A stretch of 10,468 nt of DNA. Source: Haloarcula sp. Its GTDB lineage: Archaea; Halobacteriota; Halobacteria; Halobacteriales; Haloarculaceae. Under the pieces are notes generated by a model. That model worked only from the letters and a program-made list of their open reading frames with translations. It was not told the DNA's origin and did no database searches. The stretch lies in contig JAQCNK010000136.1 in assembly GCA_028275075.1 (NCBI GenBank), forward strand, positions 1 through 10,468. The letters run 5' to 3'. Both the position numbers and the translations under genes were made by a program. Each line of letters begins with the position of its first letter. Within the stretch, counting starts at the first letter, position 1. Shown here one piece after another: positions 1-5,634 of the stretch.

Positions 1-149
1 GCTGTACGCGCTGGAACGCACGTCCGGGGTCGTAATCGGACGGCCACCGTCGAACGCCCCACGCGAAAGCGTAGTTGAGGGCCGAGGAAACGCGCAACCT
101 TGAACTCCCCTTCGGGGAATCCCACGGCTGGCCGTGGGAGGAGGTCAAA
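1..149 (+). mobile_element. Right end of an IS200/IS605 (IS1341-type) TnpB element
   Basis: The stretch ends in two tandem hairpins: TCCCC/GGGGA at 106-110/114-118 with a 3-base loop, then a perfect 9-bp stem 120-128/131-139 (CCCACGGC..GCCGTGGG core). These are followed by GGAGGTCAA. A double hairpin followed by a GTCAA-like end is, from my knowledge of haloarchaeal genomes, the usual right end of IS1341-type elements that carry only tnpB. In such elements this end also encodes the 3' part of the omega/reRNA that guides TnpB. The left part of the element lies outside the window. The exact last base is uncertain; I place it at about 147-149. It abuts the 3' end of the neighbouring glycosylase gene. 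No TnpB catalytic motif is visible here, so the call rests on the terminus alone. Confidence 0.6.
2..103 (+). CDS. Possible C-terminal tail of TnpB (partial, 5' end outside window)
   Basis: One plus-strand frame is open from the left edge to a TGA at 101-103, placing the stop three bases before the first terminal hairpin, where TnpB genes in haloarchaeal elements often end. The 33 readable residues (LYALERTSG... to ...RGNAQP) contain no catalytic or zinc motif; TnpB tails are poorly conserved and the RuvC and zinc-ribbon motifs would lie upstream. Frame 1 is also open to a TGA at 76-78 and could be the true one. Treat this as a positional inference from the adjacent element end, not a recognised protein. 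Confidence 0.33.
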   Translation: MYALERTSGVVIGRPPSNAPRESVVEGRGNAQP

Positions 150-1053
150 ACTCCCGCCCGCCGGAGCGAAGGTAGTGGAACAGATACGTCTGGGTGTAAC
201 CGGCGTACTCCCCGCCCAGGGCCTCCCGGATTGCGCGGGAGGTATCGGCGTAATTCCCCCGATCACAGTCCGGGTAGAACTCTTCGATGACGGTCTGAAT
301 CCACGTATCCAGCGGGACGGGCTGTAGATACCCCAGCGAGAATAAGAGTATGCAGTCGGCCACCTTATCGCCGACGCCGACAAACTGGGTGAGGGAGTCC
401 CGGGCGTCCTCGTAGTCGAGTCCGCGCGCGCTTTCAGGATCAGCCTCGCCGCTGGCAACCAGTTCGGCCGAGCGCTTCACGTAAGGGGCGCGATACCCCA
501 GGCTCAGATCGCGGAGGTCGGCTTCACTGGCGTTCGCCAGGGATTCCGGCGTCGGAAACGCATGGTAGGTCCCGCCGTCGAACTCGACAGACTCCCCAAA
601 CTCGCGGCGCAGGGACTGTTGCATCCCGTGGATGCGGCCGACGCGCATCTGGGCCGAGCAGATGAAAGAGATGAGTGTCGGAAAGACAGGGTCACGGACA
701 ATTCGCATGCCCCAGTAGCTGTCGTAGGCCTCGTCGACGACGGCGTCTGGCGGCGCCGTCTCGCGGATGGCCTGTAGGTCGTCGTCCAGCCCCAGCAGTC
801 TGTGCAGGTGTCCCTCGGCGTCGAACGTTGCCTCCCACTCTAGGTCGGTATCGATCTGGCGGACTCGGACGACCTGTGGGTCACCATCGACCCGGAGTGT
901 CGTCCAGTACCAGGCGTCGCCGCCGCTGGCTGCTGTCTGCTCGTACATCCGCCCGTCCTCGCGGTCCCAGAGATACGACTGGCCACTTTCGACGGTCGCT
1001 TGCAGGTCGATGCCGCCCGGCAGCGACGCTGCGTCTATCGTACCGCGTTCCAT
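145..1053 (-). CDS. ogg: 8-oxoguanine DNA glycosylase / AP lyase, OGG1 family
   Basis: 302 aa. Base-excision repair enzyme predicted to remove oxidised guanine and nick the abasic site. Residues 1-110 resemble the OGG N-terminal domain, with a GQSYLW motif at 24-29 like GQSFRW of OGG1. Residues 110-295 are an HhH-GPD fold. The hairpin and catalytic segment FVGVGDKVADC gives the Schiff-base lysine K230, and VPLDTW gives the catalytic aspartate D249; both match human OGG1 (GVGTKVADC, VPVDVH). The segment ICSAQMRVGRIHGM (131-144) replaces the OGG1 ICSSNNN stretch, so base contacts may differ. The C-terminal helix (AGYTQTYLFHYL, 284-295) is intact, so the protein looks complete although its stop codon falls in the IS end. 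Start is ATG at 1053, right after a leader hairpin; no clear TATA box is visible close upstream. It follows TFB on the same strand after a 450-base gap. Function is confident, exact base specificity less so. Confidence 0.9.
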   Translation of the reverse strand: MERGTIDAASLPGGIDLQATVESGQSYLWDREDGRMYEQTAASGGDAWYWTTLRVDGDPQVVRVRQIDTDLEWEATFDAEGHLHRLLGLDDDLQAIRETAPPDAVVDEAYDSYWGMRIVRDPVFPTLISFICSAQMRVGRIHGMQQSLRREFGESVEFDGGTYHAFPTPESLANASEADLRDLSLGYRAPYVKRSAELVASGEADPESARGLDYEDARDSLTQFVGVGDKVADCILLFSLGYLQPVPLDTWIQTVIEEFYPDCDRGNYADTSRAIREALGGEYAGYTQTYLFHYLRSGGREF

Positions 1054-1067
1054 TGCCTAGTGGTTAG

Positions 1068-1085
1068 CCCCGAGGCGTATCGGGG
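1068..1085 (-). promoter_or_regulatory. Short hairpin in the leader of the ogg gene
   Basis: CCCCGA (1068-1073) and TCGGGG (1080-1085) form a perfect 6-bp inverted repeat with a 6-base loop, lying 15-32 bases before the ATG of the glycosylase. If transcription starts upstream of it, the hairpin would sit in the 5' leader near the ribosome entry region. It could equally be a protein-binding palindrome or chance in GC-rich DNA. Confidence 0.3.
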
Positions 1086-1325
1086 TTTCTATCCGCGTGT
1101 CGGTACCACAGGGATGTCCCCGTCTCTGGTGGCGAGGACCGTTTCGCAGACGACAGTCCCAGCGCTGTGCGCGCGACCGCACGGCCAACATATTGAATTC
1201 GGTCCCGTGCTGCCGTGAAGTTCGGAGATGGGGAGTCCGGCGCGGGAACCCTCACCGTCGTCGCGACTCGATACTGTCGGTGACCAGTATGGTTGTTTTC
1301 ACGCCACTGCCGCCCTCGGTAGACG

Positions 1326-1334
1326 TATATATAT
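1326..1334 (+). promoter_or_regulatory. TATA-like tract for a candidate small RNA
   Basis: TATATATAT in an otherwise GC-rich region. Archaeal transcription starts about 25 bases after the TATA centre, which would be near 1354, exactly the first base of the first hairpin downstream. The tract is palindromic, so orientation is inferred from the hairpins and T6 run on its right. Confidence 0.4.
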
Positions 1335-1353
1335 CTATTATCAACGATTTTGT

Positions 1354-1455
1354 AGGCTCGTTGCTAAGCCTCTATCGTTCACACCATCTGTGTGTGTCTT
1401 GCCATGTGTGTCAGTGTGGACGGACCGGTGGTCCTATGCTCGACCACCATTTTTT
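1354..1455 (+). ncRNA. Candidate small structured RNA with terminator-like 3' end
   Basis: Three successive inverted repeats are visible: AGGCT/AGCCT (1354-1358/1367-1371), CACAC/GTGTG (1380-1384/1390-1394), and a perfect 7-bp GGTGGTC/GACCACC stem (1427-1433/1442-1448) followed at once by A and six T. The last pair resembles an intrinsic terminator. With the TATA tract at 1326-1334, the expected transcript would be about 100 nt. It reads opposite to both neighbours and would be antisense to any TFB read-through towards ogg. The open frames here have no recognisable protein. The existence of the RNA is an inference from structure and spacing only. Confidence 0.35.
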
Positions 1456-1504
1456 GACTCTCTGAGCCGGTTTGTTTCGCTGTAGTTTGTTACAGCCACC
1501 AGTA

Positions 1505-2464
1505 TCAGTGGATGCCCATCGCTTCGATCTGCTCCTGATATCGGTTCCGGATAGTGACTTCCGTCACCTGGGCCACGTCGGCGACCTCGCGCTGTGTTTT
1601 CTTCTCGTTACAGAGGAGCGAGGCAGCGTAGATGGCTGCGGCGGCGTAGCCGGTCGGGGACTTGCCCGAGAGTAAGCCCTGCTCGGCGGTTACGTCGATA
1701 ATCTCGTTCGCCTTCGACTGGACCTCCTCTGAGAGGTCGAGTTCCGAGGCGAAGCGGGGGACGTACTGTTTGGGGTCGACCGGCTCCATTTTCAGTTCGA
1801 GCTCTTGGGCGACGTAGCGGTAGGTGCGCCCGATCTCCTTTTGCTCGACCCGAGAGACGTCAGACACTTCCTCTAAGCTGCGTGGGATGCCTTCCTGCCG
1901 ACAGGCCGCGTATAGGCAGGCGGTGGCGACGCCCTCGATGGACCGCCCACGGATGAGATCCTCGTTGAGTGCACGCCGGTAGATAACCGAGGCGACTTCC
2001 CGAACCGAGCGCGGGACACCCAGCGCCGAGGCCATGCGGTCGATCTCCGACAGCGCGAACTGCAGGTTACGTTCACCCGCATCTTTCGTGCGAATGCGTT
2101 CCTGCCACTTGCGCAGTCGGTGCATCTGAGAGCGCTTTTCGGAGGAGAGCGAGCGACCATAGGCGTCCTTGTCTTTCCAGTCGATCTGTGTCGTCAGTCC
2201 CTTGTCGTGCATCGTCTGTGTCGTAGGGGCTCCGACACGGGACTTCGACTGACGTTCTGAGTGGTTGAACGCTCGCCACTCCGGCCCACGGTCGATATTC
2301 TCGTCTTCGATAACCAGTCCGCAGTCCTCACAGACGAGTTCGCCACCACCGTCGCTAGTGATCGACTCCGACTCACACTCGGGGCAGGTCTGCTGACCCG
2401 TATTCTCGGACGACTCCTCACGTTCTTCCTGGTCCGTGTCCCGCTGGCGCGTCGGCCGTTCCAT
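1505..2464 (-). CDS. tfb: Transcription initiation factor IIB (TFB)
   Basis: 319 aa. General archaeal transcription factor that binds the TATA-TBP complex and the BRE and recruits RNA polymerase. An acidic haloarchaeal N-terminal extension (residues 1-25) precedes the zinc ribbon with C27, C30, C45 and C48 (CPEC...CEDC). The B-reader/linker region follows ([13 protein letters not shown] at about 59-71, then [16 protein letters not shown]). Two cyclin-type repeats span roughly 115-215 and 215-312, ending in a helix-turn-helix ([20 protein letters not shown]) that would contact the BRE. All expected parts are present. Start ATG at 2464 is supported by a TATA box about 30 bases upstream, which gives a leader of a few bases. 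Haloarchaea carry several TFB paralogues, and this sequence alone does not say which one it is. It is divergent from the translation genes that begin at 2703. Confidence 0.96.
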   Translation of the reverse strand: MERPTRQRDTDQEEREESSENTGQQTCPECESESITSDGGGELVCEDCGLVIEDENIDRGPEWRAFNHSERQSKSRVGAPTTQTMHDKGLTTQIDWKDKDAYGRSLSSEKRSQMHRLRKWQERIRTKDAGERNLQFALSEIDRMASALGVPRSVREVASVIYRRALNEDLIRGRSIEGVATACLYAACRQEGIPRSLEEVSDVSRVEQKEIGRTYRYVAQELELKMEPVDPKQYVPRFASELDLSEEVQSKANEIIDVTAEQGLLSGKSPTGYAAAAIYAASLLCNEKKTQREVADVAQVTEVTIRNRYQEQIEAMGIH

Positions 2465-2493
2465 GTGTTCTTTTACGGAGAACAGCTAATTGC

Positions 2494-2500
2494 TTATAAA
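2494..2500 (-). promoter_or_regulatory. TATA box of the TFB gene
   Basis: On the minus strand the sequence reads CAAACATTTATAAGC, a good haloarchaeal TATA box with a purine-rich BRE-like stretch before it. Its distance to the ATG at 2464 predicts initiation within a few bases of the start codon. Confidence 0.7.
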
Positions 2501-2673
2501 TGTTTGGGGTACGTAGATGATTATTTCGGGTAGATACCGCTCACACACGACTCCAGAGAGCCACGGTAATGCCGTAACCACAGTACCGGCTATCGGGGCG
2601 GCGCTGGGTGACCTCTTTCGAGAATTCGGAGCATGGTTCAGTGTGTCACGGTGACGGCGACGTTTGACAACCG

Positions 2674-2679
2674 TTAAAA
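2674..2679 (+). promoter_or_regulatory. TATA-like box of the zinc-finger/EF-1beta operon
   Basis: TTAAAA in CCGTTAAAAGCGG, centred about 26 bases before the ATG at 2703. The spacing predicts a leaderless transcript and supports 2703, not the in-frame codon at 2664, as the start. Confidence 0.6.
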
Positions 2680-2702
2680 GCGGCGGTCGGATACGGGATT
2701 GT

Positions 2703-2882
2703 ATGAGCGAGAGCCAGCAGAAGCGAGCGCAGAAATGTGTCTCGTGTGGCATCAACATCGCCACGACGAACGCGGCCGCGTTCAAGTGTCCGGACTGCGG
2801 ACAGCAGATCTACCGCTGTTCGAAGTGCCGCAAGCAGAGCAACCTCTACAAATGTCCCGACTGCGGATTCACAGGACCGTAA
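2703..2882 (+). CDS. Small two-zinc-finger protein (HVO_2753 family)
   Basis: 59 aa. Four CxxC-type pairs are visible: CVSC at 12-15, CPDC at 29-32, CSKC at 39-42 and CPDC at 50-53, enough for two zinc-binding knuckles; the rest is short and polar. Length, motif layout and the neighbouring EF-1beta gene match the archaeal Zn-ribbon family typified by Haloferax volcanii HVO_2753. As I recall, that protein is 59 aa, has an NMR structure, and its loss affects swarming and biofilm formation. The biochemical role is not established; an RNA or ribosome connection is inferred from its linkage to translation genes. Its TAA is only two bases before the EF-1beta ATG, so the two are surely co-transcribed. 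The start at 2703 is chosen for its promoter spacing; an upstream in-frame start at 2664 would lie before the TATA box. Confidence 0.9.
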   Translation: MSESQQKRAQKCVSCGINIATTNAAAFKCPDCGQQIYRCSKCRKQSNLYKCPDCGFTGP

Positions 2883-2884
2883 CA

Positions 2885-3151
2885 ATGGGGAAAGTAGCAG
2901 CCAAAATCAAGATCATGCCCCAGAGCCCGGAAGTCGACCTCGATGCGCTCCAAGAGCGTCTCGAAGGCGCGCTTCCCGAAGGAGCGAAGATCAAAGGGTT
3001 TGAGCGCGACGACGTGGCCTTCGGGCTGGTCGCGCTGTTCCCGACAGTCATTATCCCCGACGAGGCAGGCGGCACCGACGCCGTCGAGGACGAATTCGCC
3101 GACGTCGACGGTGTCGAATCCGTCGATGTCGACACCGTCGGTCGTCTGTAG
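2885..3151 (+). CDS. ef1b: Translation elongation factor 1-beta (aEF-1beta)
   Basis: 88 aa, the usual length of the archaeal guanine-nucleotide exchange factor that recycles aEF-1alpha from the GDP to the GTP form. It corresponds to the C-terminal exchange domain of eukaryotic EF1B. It starts [19 protein letters not shown] and continues with the ferredoxin-like pattern of the family ([24 protein letters not shown], then acidic [21 protein letters not shown] and a terminal VGRL). It starts two bases after the zinc-finger stop, so it depends on that gene's promoter. Family assignment is firm. Confidence 0.95.
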   Translation: MGKVAAKIKIMPQSPEVDLDALQERLEGALPEGAKIKGFERDDVAFGLVALFPTVIIPDEAGGTDAVEDEFADVDGVESVDVDTVGRL

Positions 3152-3154
3152 TAC

Positions 3155-3175
3155 GGTTCCCGTTTTTCGTCTCGT
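3155..3175 (+). terminator. Probable pyrimidine-rich terminator after EF-1beta
   Basis: A few bases after the EF-1beta TAG the sequence reads TTCCCGTTTTTCGTCTCGTTT, including T5 at 3163-3167. Archaeal termination commonly occurs at such T-rich runs without a strong hairpin. Confidence 0.4.
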
Positions 3176-3231
3176 TTGACACCGAGCAACAGCGCCCGTG
3201 TGTCGCCTTGCTGTCGACCACGGAACGCACG

Positions 3232-3238
3232 TTTTATA
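3232..3238 (+). promoter_or_regulatory. TATA box of the L21e-rpoF operon
   Basis: TTTTATA in CACGTTTTATATGGG. The usual spacing puts the start of transcription at about 3258-3262, 5-9 bases before the L21e ATG at 3267 and very close to another ATG at 3257. Confidence 0.7.
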
Positions 3239-3266
3239 TGGGCGAGTAGACAAGCGATGAGCAAGA

Positions 3267-3560
3267 ATGCCTAGTTCGAACGGCCCCCTCGAAGGAACAC
3301 GGAACAAGCTGAAGAACAAACCACGCGACCGCGGTACCTCTCCGCCCCAGCGTGCCGTCGAGCAGTACGAGGTCGAGGAAAAGGTCCACCTGAAGATCGA
3401 CCCCTCGGTTCCCGAGGGCCGATTCCACCCGCGTTTTGACGGCCAAACCGGGACCGTCATCGGTGAACAGGGAACCGCATACAAAGTCGAGATCGTCGAC
3501 GGCGGCAAGACCAAGACGATCATCGTCAAGCCCGCACATCTCCGACGCCAAGAGAACTGA
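3267..3560 (+). CDS. rpl21e: Large-subunit ribosomal protein L21e (eL21)
   Basis: 97 aa, typical archaeal eL21 length. The basic N-terminus ([17 protein letters not shown]) is followed by the SH3-like barrel with [36 protein letters not shown] and [13 protein letters not shown], all recognisable L21e signatures. It binds 23S rRNA near the central protuberance and 5S rRNA in the 50S subunit. A TATA box lies about 30 bases upstream. RpoF starts three bases after its stop, so the two share an mRNA. A five-codon ATG frame (3257-3274) overlaps its start codon (see findings). Confidence 0.96.
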   Translation: MPSSNGPLEGTRNKLKNKPRDRGTSPPQRAVEQYEVEEKVHLKIDPSVPEGRFHPRFDGQTGTVIGEQGTAYKVEIVDGGKTKTIIVKPAHLRRQEN

Positions 3561-3563
3561 GCG

Positions 3564-3920
3564 ATGACCATATTCAAGGAGAAAGTCTCCGAGGAGTATC
3601 TCACAACCGCCGAAACGAAAGAGATACTCGAGGACCTGGAGATGGAACGGGCGGCCGACGAAGACCGCGAGATGCGTTACGAACTCAAGCGATCCATCGA
3701 ACACGTCAACCACTTCGCGATGCTCGATGTCGAGGAATCGCTCGAGTTCGTGGAGCAACTCCGTGAGTTGGAGAAAGTCGACGAGGCGACTGCGTACAAG
3801 ATCGCGAACCTCCGGCCGCTCGACCGCGATGAACTGCGAGCCATCTACGCCCAAGAGCGGTACTCGCTGTCGGGCGACGAACTCGACGACATCCTCGCAG
3901 TCGTCAAGCAGTTCGCTTGA
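3564..3920 (+). CDS. rpoF: DNA-directed RNA polymerase subunit F (Rpo4, Rpb4-like)
   Basis: 118 aa. Archaeal counterpart of eukaryotic Rpb4; with Rpo7 (subunit E) it forms the stalk of RNA polymerase, which helps open-complex formation, processivity and termination. The N-terminal part (MTIFKEKVSEEYLTTAETKEIL) matches the segment that packs on Rpo7. The acidic middle and C-terminal HRDC-like helices (EKVDEATAYKIANLRPLDRDELRAIYAQER, then LSGDELDDILAVVKQF) carry the IANLxPxxxDELRxI signature. It follows L21e by three bases; L21e-RpoF pairing is conserved across archaea. The gene is followed by a T-rich run (3932-3941) and a long foldback structure. Confidence 0.95.
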   Translation: MTIFKEKVSEEYLTTAETKEILEDLEMERAADEDREMRYELKRSIEHVNHFAMLDVEESLEFVEQLRELEKVDEATAYKIANLRPLDRDELRAIYAQERYSLSGDELDDILAVVKQFA

Positions 3921-3931
3921 CTATTCGGCTG

Positions 3932-3941
3932 TCTTTTCTTT
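3932..3941 (+). terminator. T-rich terminator candidate after rpoF
   Basis: The run TCTTTTCTTT, 12 bases after the rpoF TGA, is a typical archaeal termination tract. It lies directly before the foldback element at 3942-4016, so termination may involve both. Confidence 0.45.
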
Positions 3942-4016
3942 ATACGGGTCGACACTGATAGATATCCGCCGGGGTCTGGCGAGCCGAATGCTATCAACCG
4001 TTCTGTCGACCCGTAT
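3942..4016. repeat. Long foldback element A between rpoF and DUF655
   Basis: The outer arms ATACGGGTCGACA (3942-3954) and TGTCGACCCGTAT (4004-4016) are perfect 13-bp inverted repeats. Inside them TGATAG (3956-3961) pairs with CTATCA (3991-3996), and CGCC (3967-3970) with GGCG (3978-3981). The total is about 23 bp in nested order over 75 bases, which is well beyond chance. It could be a bidirectional terminator, an mRNA 3' structure or a MITE-like repeat. No clear target-site duplication flanks it. Its termini resemble those of the element at 8394-8475. Confidence 0.75.
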
Positions 4017-4116
4017 TAGGTCAACCGGTATCGCCGGTGCACTGTTTCTCCGGCACGAAGTGATACTGCCGGCTATAACCACTGACCTGACAGGCGTCCC
4101 CCGCAGCCATCCAATA

Positions 4117-4124
4117 CATTAAGT
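4117..4124 (+). promoter_or_regulatory. TATA-like box before DUF655
   Basis: CATTAAGT in CCAATACATTAAGTGC, about 27 bases before the ATG at 4148. It is a weaker match than the other boxes in the window, but the spacing is right for a leaderless start. Confidence 0.45.
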
Positions 4125-4147
4125 GCACTCTCGTCATAGCGGGTTAC

Positions 4148-4717
4148 ATGAGTAGCACCGAGAGCGGTGGTGAGGATCTGGTGGCGGCAGTTCTGGACGT
4201 GCTGCCGCACGGCCGAAACGACGACGACCGGCCCCAGCATCAAAAAGACCCGCTCGCGTACGCCCTTGGGGTGGACGAGTTCCACATTTATGAGCTCTCG
4301 CTTGATGACGACGACGACATCGCCTTCGGCGACCGGATTGATCTGACGGCGTTTGGTCGGTTGACGGAAGTAGCGTTCGAGGAACTGCCCAGAGGTGCCC
4401 GGCAGGAACTGGAGTACGCTGTTGAGGCGGTCGTCGAAGCGGACGAACAGCGGTTCGTCGACTTCTACAACGACGCCCAGCCCATCACCCTGCGCCTCCA
4501 CCAGCTGAATCTGCTTCCGGGCATCGGGAAGAAGTTGCGCAACACCATCCTCGACGAGCGCAAGCGCCAGCCCTTCGAGAGTTTCGATGATATTGAAGAG
4601 CGGATTAGCGGCCTCCACGACCCCAAAGAAGTGCTCGTCGACCGCATTCAGGAGGAACTGCGAGACGACGACCTGAAGTACCGAATCTTCGTCCGACGGA
4701 GCGAACAGAACGAGTGA
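4148..4717 (+). CDS. DUF655 family protein with helix-hairpin-helix
   Basis: 189 aa. Archaea-specific conserved family of unknown biochemical role. The N-terminal half (about 10-75) is a small beta domain with a very acidic strand (SLDDDDDIAFGDRIDL) that may be an OB-like or S1-like fold; this is my inference. Residues 118-135 (LHQLNLLPGIGKKLRNTI) are a textbook helix-hairpin-helix with the LPGIGKK turn, usually a contact to nucleic acid backbone. A second hairpin-like segment follows (FESFDDIEERISGLHDPKEVLVDRI), then a short C-terminal strand (KYRIFVRR). Its place between rpoF and rsmA is conserved in archaea and points to rRNA or ribosome-related work. It probably has its own promoter after the foldback element. 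The rsmA gene starts 62 bases downstream. Confidence 0.88.
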   Translation: MSSTESGGEDLVAAVLDVLPHGRNDDDRPQHQKDPLAYALGVDEFHIYELSLDDDDDIAFGDRIDLTAFGRLTEVAFEELPRGARQELEYAVEAVVEADEQRFVDFYNDAQPITLRLHQLNLLPGIGKKLRNTILDERKRQPFESFDDIEERISGLHDPKEVLVDRIQEELRDDDLKYRIFVRRSEQNE

Positions 4718-4779
4718 ATCATTCCAACCGGGCGTATGAGTAGCGGCCTTTTTCACTTCCCGGCCGTCTACGGTTGGCA

Positions 4780-5634
4780 ATGACAGAGTATGGGAACCGC
4801 GATCCCGACGCACTCGTCCGGCGGGCGGGCAAGCGCGCCGACACGAGACAGGACCAGCACTTCCTGATCGATGACCGCGTACTGGATCGTATTCCGACCT
4901 ACGCAGACGGGATGGACCTGTCTCATGTCCTCGAAATCGGCGGCGGACCGGGAGCACTGACTGACCGGCTCCTTGCTGCAGCCGAGCGGGTAACCGTCGT
5001 CGAGCGGGACCCCGACTTCGCGGCGCATCTCCGTACGGAGTTCGCCGACGCTATCGCGTCCGACCGGCTGACCGTCATCGAGGGCGACGCCTTAGTGGTC
5101 GACCTGCCCGAGTTCACCGCGAGCATATCGAACCTGCCATACGGTGCCTCCTCCGAGCTCGCATTTCGCTTGCTCCCGGAGGGGAAGCCGATGGTCCTGA
5201 TGTTCCAGCAGGAGTTCGCCGAGCGAATGGCCGCCGACCCCGCAACCGACGACTACGGCCGGCTGTCAGTGACAGCGGGCCACTACGCCGAGGCAGAAAT
5301 CGTCGAAACCGTTCCCAGAGGCGCGTTCGACCCACAGCCCCGGGTTACGAGCGCGCTGGTGCGGACGACCCCCAGTGAGCCCGACTATGCGGTCCCCAGC
5401 GACGACTTTTTTATGCACTTCCTGAAAGCCGTGTTTACGCAGCGTCGGAAGACGATGCGCAACGCCGTCCGGAACACGGCCCATATCTCCGGACTGAGTG
5501 ACCCAGACGCCGTGGTCGACGCTGCTGACGGGGAACTAATGGGCGCACGTGCCGGCAAGCTTACGCCGGCCGATTTTGCCGACCTGGCGACGGTGGCATA
5601 CGAGGTCGGGGAGCCAGACCACGCCGATGACTGA
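4780..5634 (+). CDS. rsmA: 16S rRNA dimethyladenosine transferase RsmA (KsgA/Dim1)
   Basis: 284 aa. Uses S-adenosylmethionine to dimethylate two adjacent adenines in the 3'-terminal helix of 16S rRNA, a late quality-control step in small-subunit assembly. Visible motifs are QDQHFLID (24-31), SAM-binding motif I LEIGGGPGALT (51-61), the acidic VVERD after strand 2 (73-77), EGDAL (101-105) and the adenine-N6 methylase motif NLPY (118-121). FDPQPRVTS (183-191) and the C-terminal VFTQRRKTMRN (218-228) are also present. All are family signatures. ATG at 4780 is preferred over the in-frame TTG two codons earlier. The 62-base gap after DUF655 contains a T5 run (4749-4753), so it may be co-transcribed or have a weak promoter of its own. 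Its end overlaps the next methylase gene by 8 bases. Confidence 0.95.
   Translation: MTEYGNRDPDALVRRAGKRADTRQDQHFLIDDRVLDRIPTYADGMDLSHVLEIGGGPGALTDRLLAAAERVTVVERDPDFAAHLRTEFADAIASDRLTVIEGDALVVDLPEFTASISNLPYGASSELAFRLLPEGKPMVLMFQQEFAERMAADPATDDYGRLSVTAGHYAEAEIVETVPRGAFDPQPRVTSALVRTTPSEPDYAVPSDDFFMHFLKAVFTQRRKTMRNAVRNTAHISGLSDPDAVVDAADGELMGARAGKLTPADFADLATVAYEVGEPDHADD

Larger units (their letters stand above)
1054..1504. other. Gap between ogg and TFB without a convincing protein gene
   Basis: About 450 bases between two minus-strand genes. It holds the ogg leader hairpin (1068-1085), a GC-rich part with no gene I would defend, an alternating TATATATAT tract (1326-1334) and a run of three inverted repeats ending in T6 (1354-1455, listed separately). 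The TATA tract is palindromic, so it could drive transcription either rightwards into the hairpins or leftwards towards ogg; the leftward case would give ogg a leader of about 250 bases. No clear terminator for TFB is seen just after its stop. Confidence 0.5.

Noticed and set aside
1064..1255. 63-codon GTG-started frame upstream of ogg on the minus strand
   Set aside because: Proline-, arginine- and serine-rich composition unlike haloarchaeal proteins, no motif, no promoter at the right distance.
2664..2702. Upstream in-frame start for the zinc-finger protein
   Set aside because: It lies before the TATA-like box at 2674-2679; the 59-aa length from 2703 matches the family.
2846..3604. 252-aa minus-strand open frame across EF-1beta, L21e and the start of rpoF
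   Set aside because: It overlaps three certain genes and their promoter; the translation is low-complexity and matches no family.
3234..3854. 206-aa minus-strand open frame opposite L21e and rpoF
   Set aside because: Antisense shadow of two firmly identified genes, with no promoter or recognisable domain.
4073..4957. 294-aa open frame on the minus strand opposite DUF655 and rsmA
   Set aside because: It is the shadow of two well-recognised plus-strand genes in GC-rich DNA, has no recognisable motif and crosses their intergenic gap.
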